Assembly: GCA_013822725.1 (NCBI GenBank)
Contig: PNKX01000009.1
Span: 124,001 to 188,000 of the forward strand
Source of the DNA: Pirellula sp.
Lineage (GTDB): Bacteria; Planctomycetota; Planctomycetia; Pirellulales; Lacipirellulaceae
Reading direction: 5' to 3'
DNA length: 64,000 bases
Positions 62,882 to 64,000 of this stretch are shown here, piece after piece; the first letter of the stretch is position 1, and each line of letters begins with the position of its first letter. A program made the position numbers and the translations under genes. The notes beneath the pieces are model-generated. The model saw nothing but the letters and a program-made list of their open reading frames with translations, did not search any database and was not told where the DNA came from.

Positions 62882-64000
62882 ATGGCGGAGAACAATCACT
62901 CGGAGCGGCGGCTGTTTCTAGGGTGTTTCATCGCTCTGGTGGCCACCGCGTTTGGCTTCGCCGTCCGCGGAGCCGTGCTGAGCGACTGGGCTCTGCAATT
63001 TGGGTTGTCCGAAGAGCAGAAAGGGATTCTCAACGGCGTCGGTCTGGCGCCGTTCGCCATCTCGATCATCCTGCTCAGCTTGGTGATCGACCGTATCGGC
63101 TACGGCTGGATCATGGCAGTAGCGTTCACAGGGCATTTAGCGTCCTCGCTGTTGACCATCTTCGCGCCAAATTACCAAACGTTGTACATCGCCACGTTCA
63201 TCTTCGGACTGGCCAATGGCGCCGTCGAAGCCGTGATCAACCCTGTGGTGGCGACCATTTATCGGAACAATAAGACTCACTGGCTCAACGTGTTGCACGC
63301 GGGTTGGCCGGGAGGCTTGGTTCTTGGCGGTTTGTTGTCGATCGCCGTCTTCTTCGGCGGCACGCAACTGGGCGACAAGTTGCCCGGACACCTCTGGCAA
63401 TGGCAGATGGGATTGCTGCTGCCGCCGATCATTGCCTACGGACTTTTGTTGATCGGGCAAAACTTCCCGCAACAGGAACGAGTTGAAGCGGGCGTCAGCT
63501 ATCGCTCGATGCTCGAAGAATTTGGCTGGGCGAGCGCGTACATCGTTTCCTTTTTGATCCTCATGGGAGTCAGCCAGTTCGTCTCCATCTTCGCCGAACC
63601 AGGCAGCGCGCCGTTCCTGACTCCGAAGGCGGGCCTCCTCTGGGCGATCGCGCCTGCCGCTCTGTTTGGCTTTTTCATCCACTCGTTCGGTCGTCCGATG
63701 TTCGTGTTTCTCCTGGTGATCATGATGTTGTTGGCGACCACCGAACTGGGGACTGACGGCTGGATTCAGGACATCATGGGCTCGACGCTTCGAGACCCCG
63801 TCAAGGGGACGATGTTCTTGGTCTATACCTCCGCCATCATGTTTGTGCTGCGGTTCTTCGCTGGCCCAATTGTCCATCGCATTTCGCCGCTCGGGCTGCT
63901 GGCCGTGTGCGCCGCGCTGGCGACGGTGGGGCTCTACTGGTTGGGGCACGCCGGCGAGGCGATTTTGGTGCTGATCCTCGCCGCCACGGTCTACGCCTTC
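62882..64000 (+). CDS. MFS transporter, 3' truncated
   Basis: 373 residues are visible from MAENNHSERRLFLGCF, and the frame runs off the window. At least ten hydrophobic helices are seen, including GFAVRGAVLSDWALQFGLSEEQKG and LNGVGLAPFAISIILLSLVIDRIGYG (the DRxGxR-like loop A motif as DRIGYG). The family moves sugars or other small solutes; the substrate is not evident. It follows galM on the opposite strand, so a role in sugar uptake is a reasonable guess. The start is the first Met before the helices. Confidence 0.88.
   Translation, partial: MAENNHSERRLFLGCFIALVATAFGFAVRGAVLSDWALQFGLSEEQKGILNGVGLAPFAISIILLSLVIDRIGYGWIMAVAFTGHLASSLLTIFAPNYQTLYIATFIFGLANGAVEAVINPVVATIYRNNKTHWLNVLHAGWPGGLVLGGLLSIAVFFGGTQLGDKLPGHLWQWQMGLLLPPIIAYGLLLIGQNFPQQERVEAGVSYRSMLEEFGWASAYIVSFLILMGVSQFVSIFAEPGSAPFLTPKAGLLWAIAPAALFGFFIHSFGRPMFVFLLVIMMLLATTELGTDGWIQDIMGSTLRDPVKGTMFLVYTSAIMFVLRFFAGPIVHRISPLGLLAVCAALATVGLYWLGHAGEAILVLILAATVYAF

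Overview
The window reads as a chromosomal segment of a planctomycete, most likely order Pirellulales. The evidence is the high GC content, a secreted PEP-CTERM protein with dockerin repeats, a Pirellula-type heme-binding c-type cytochrome fused to a ThuA domain, many Gfo/Idh/MocA-type oxidoreductases and secreted sugar enzymes, two CsrA paralogues, and short transcription units on both strands separated by repeat-filled gaps. The taxonomic call is an inference from gene content; no rRNA is present.

Layout. 0-16 kb: a truncated cytochrome/ThuA gene, topoisomerase IB, an oxidoreductase, trmL, murB plus an FtsQ-like gene, csrA, thiL, a pentapeptide-like repeat protein, tsaE, the hslV-hslU pair, an isochorismatase-like hydrolase, a small Ala/Lys-rich lipoprotein, hemH, tRNA-Glu(TTC) and a second csrA. 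17-29 kb: an unusual complex I operon, nuoI-A-C-D-H-J-K-L-M-N, with nuoB, nuoE, nuoF and nuoG absent. 29-36 kb: tatD, a Cys-rich lipoprotein, a VOC protein, an M42 peptidase, rsgA, an FHA protein and a radical SAM protein. 36-39 kb: a probable retron (a structured RNA bounded by a 16-bp a1/a2 inverted repeat directly before a reverse transcriptase gene), followed by rnpB. 39-44 kb: a PfkB kinase and a lysine-catabolism pair (saccharopine dehydrogenase and aminoadipate-semialdehyde dehydrogenase). 44-50 kb: a repeat-dense, gene-poor stretch with a GNAT gene and a three-gene locus that is AT-richer than its surroundings and looks like an ABC-three-component (ABC-3C) conflict system; its ATPase gene carries two frameshifts. 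50-64 kb: a SolA-like flavoprotein, a very large SMC-like ATPase carrying two DUF4332-like domains, a PEP-CTERM metalloprotease candidate, ogt, a broken four-helix-bundle gene, a response regulator, a second oxidoreductase with an AAA ATPase, galM and a truncated MFS transporter.

The two accessory loci are the most interesting part. The retron RNA shows the expected order: a1, a TTAGC motif containing the candidate branch G, small stem-loops, a long msd-like hairpin, then a2 ending 12 bases before the RT start codon. No protein effector gene is seen next to it. The ABC-3C locus has an effector with a restriction-endonuclease-like N-terminus, a winged-helix middle component and the ATPase, with overlapping start and stop codons. 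Both loci have the same 13-bp hairpin (CCATGTCTGCCAA and its complement) a few hundred bases upstream.

The intergenic gaps carry many long imperfect hairpins whose arms are short motifs repeated about every 10 bases (CGCGGAT, CCAAGGACG, GGCGCAAA, ACAGGATC and similar types). They occur between unrelated genes and account for most of the non-coding DNA.
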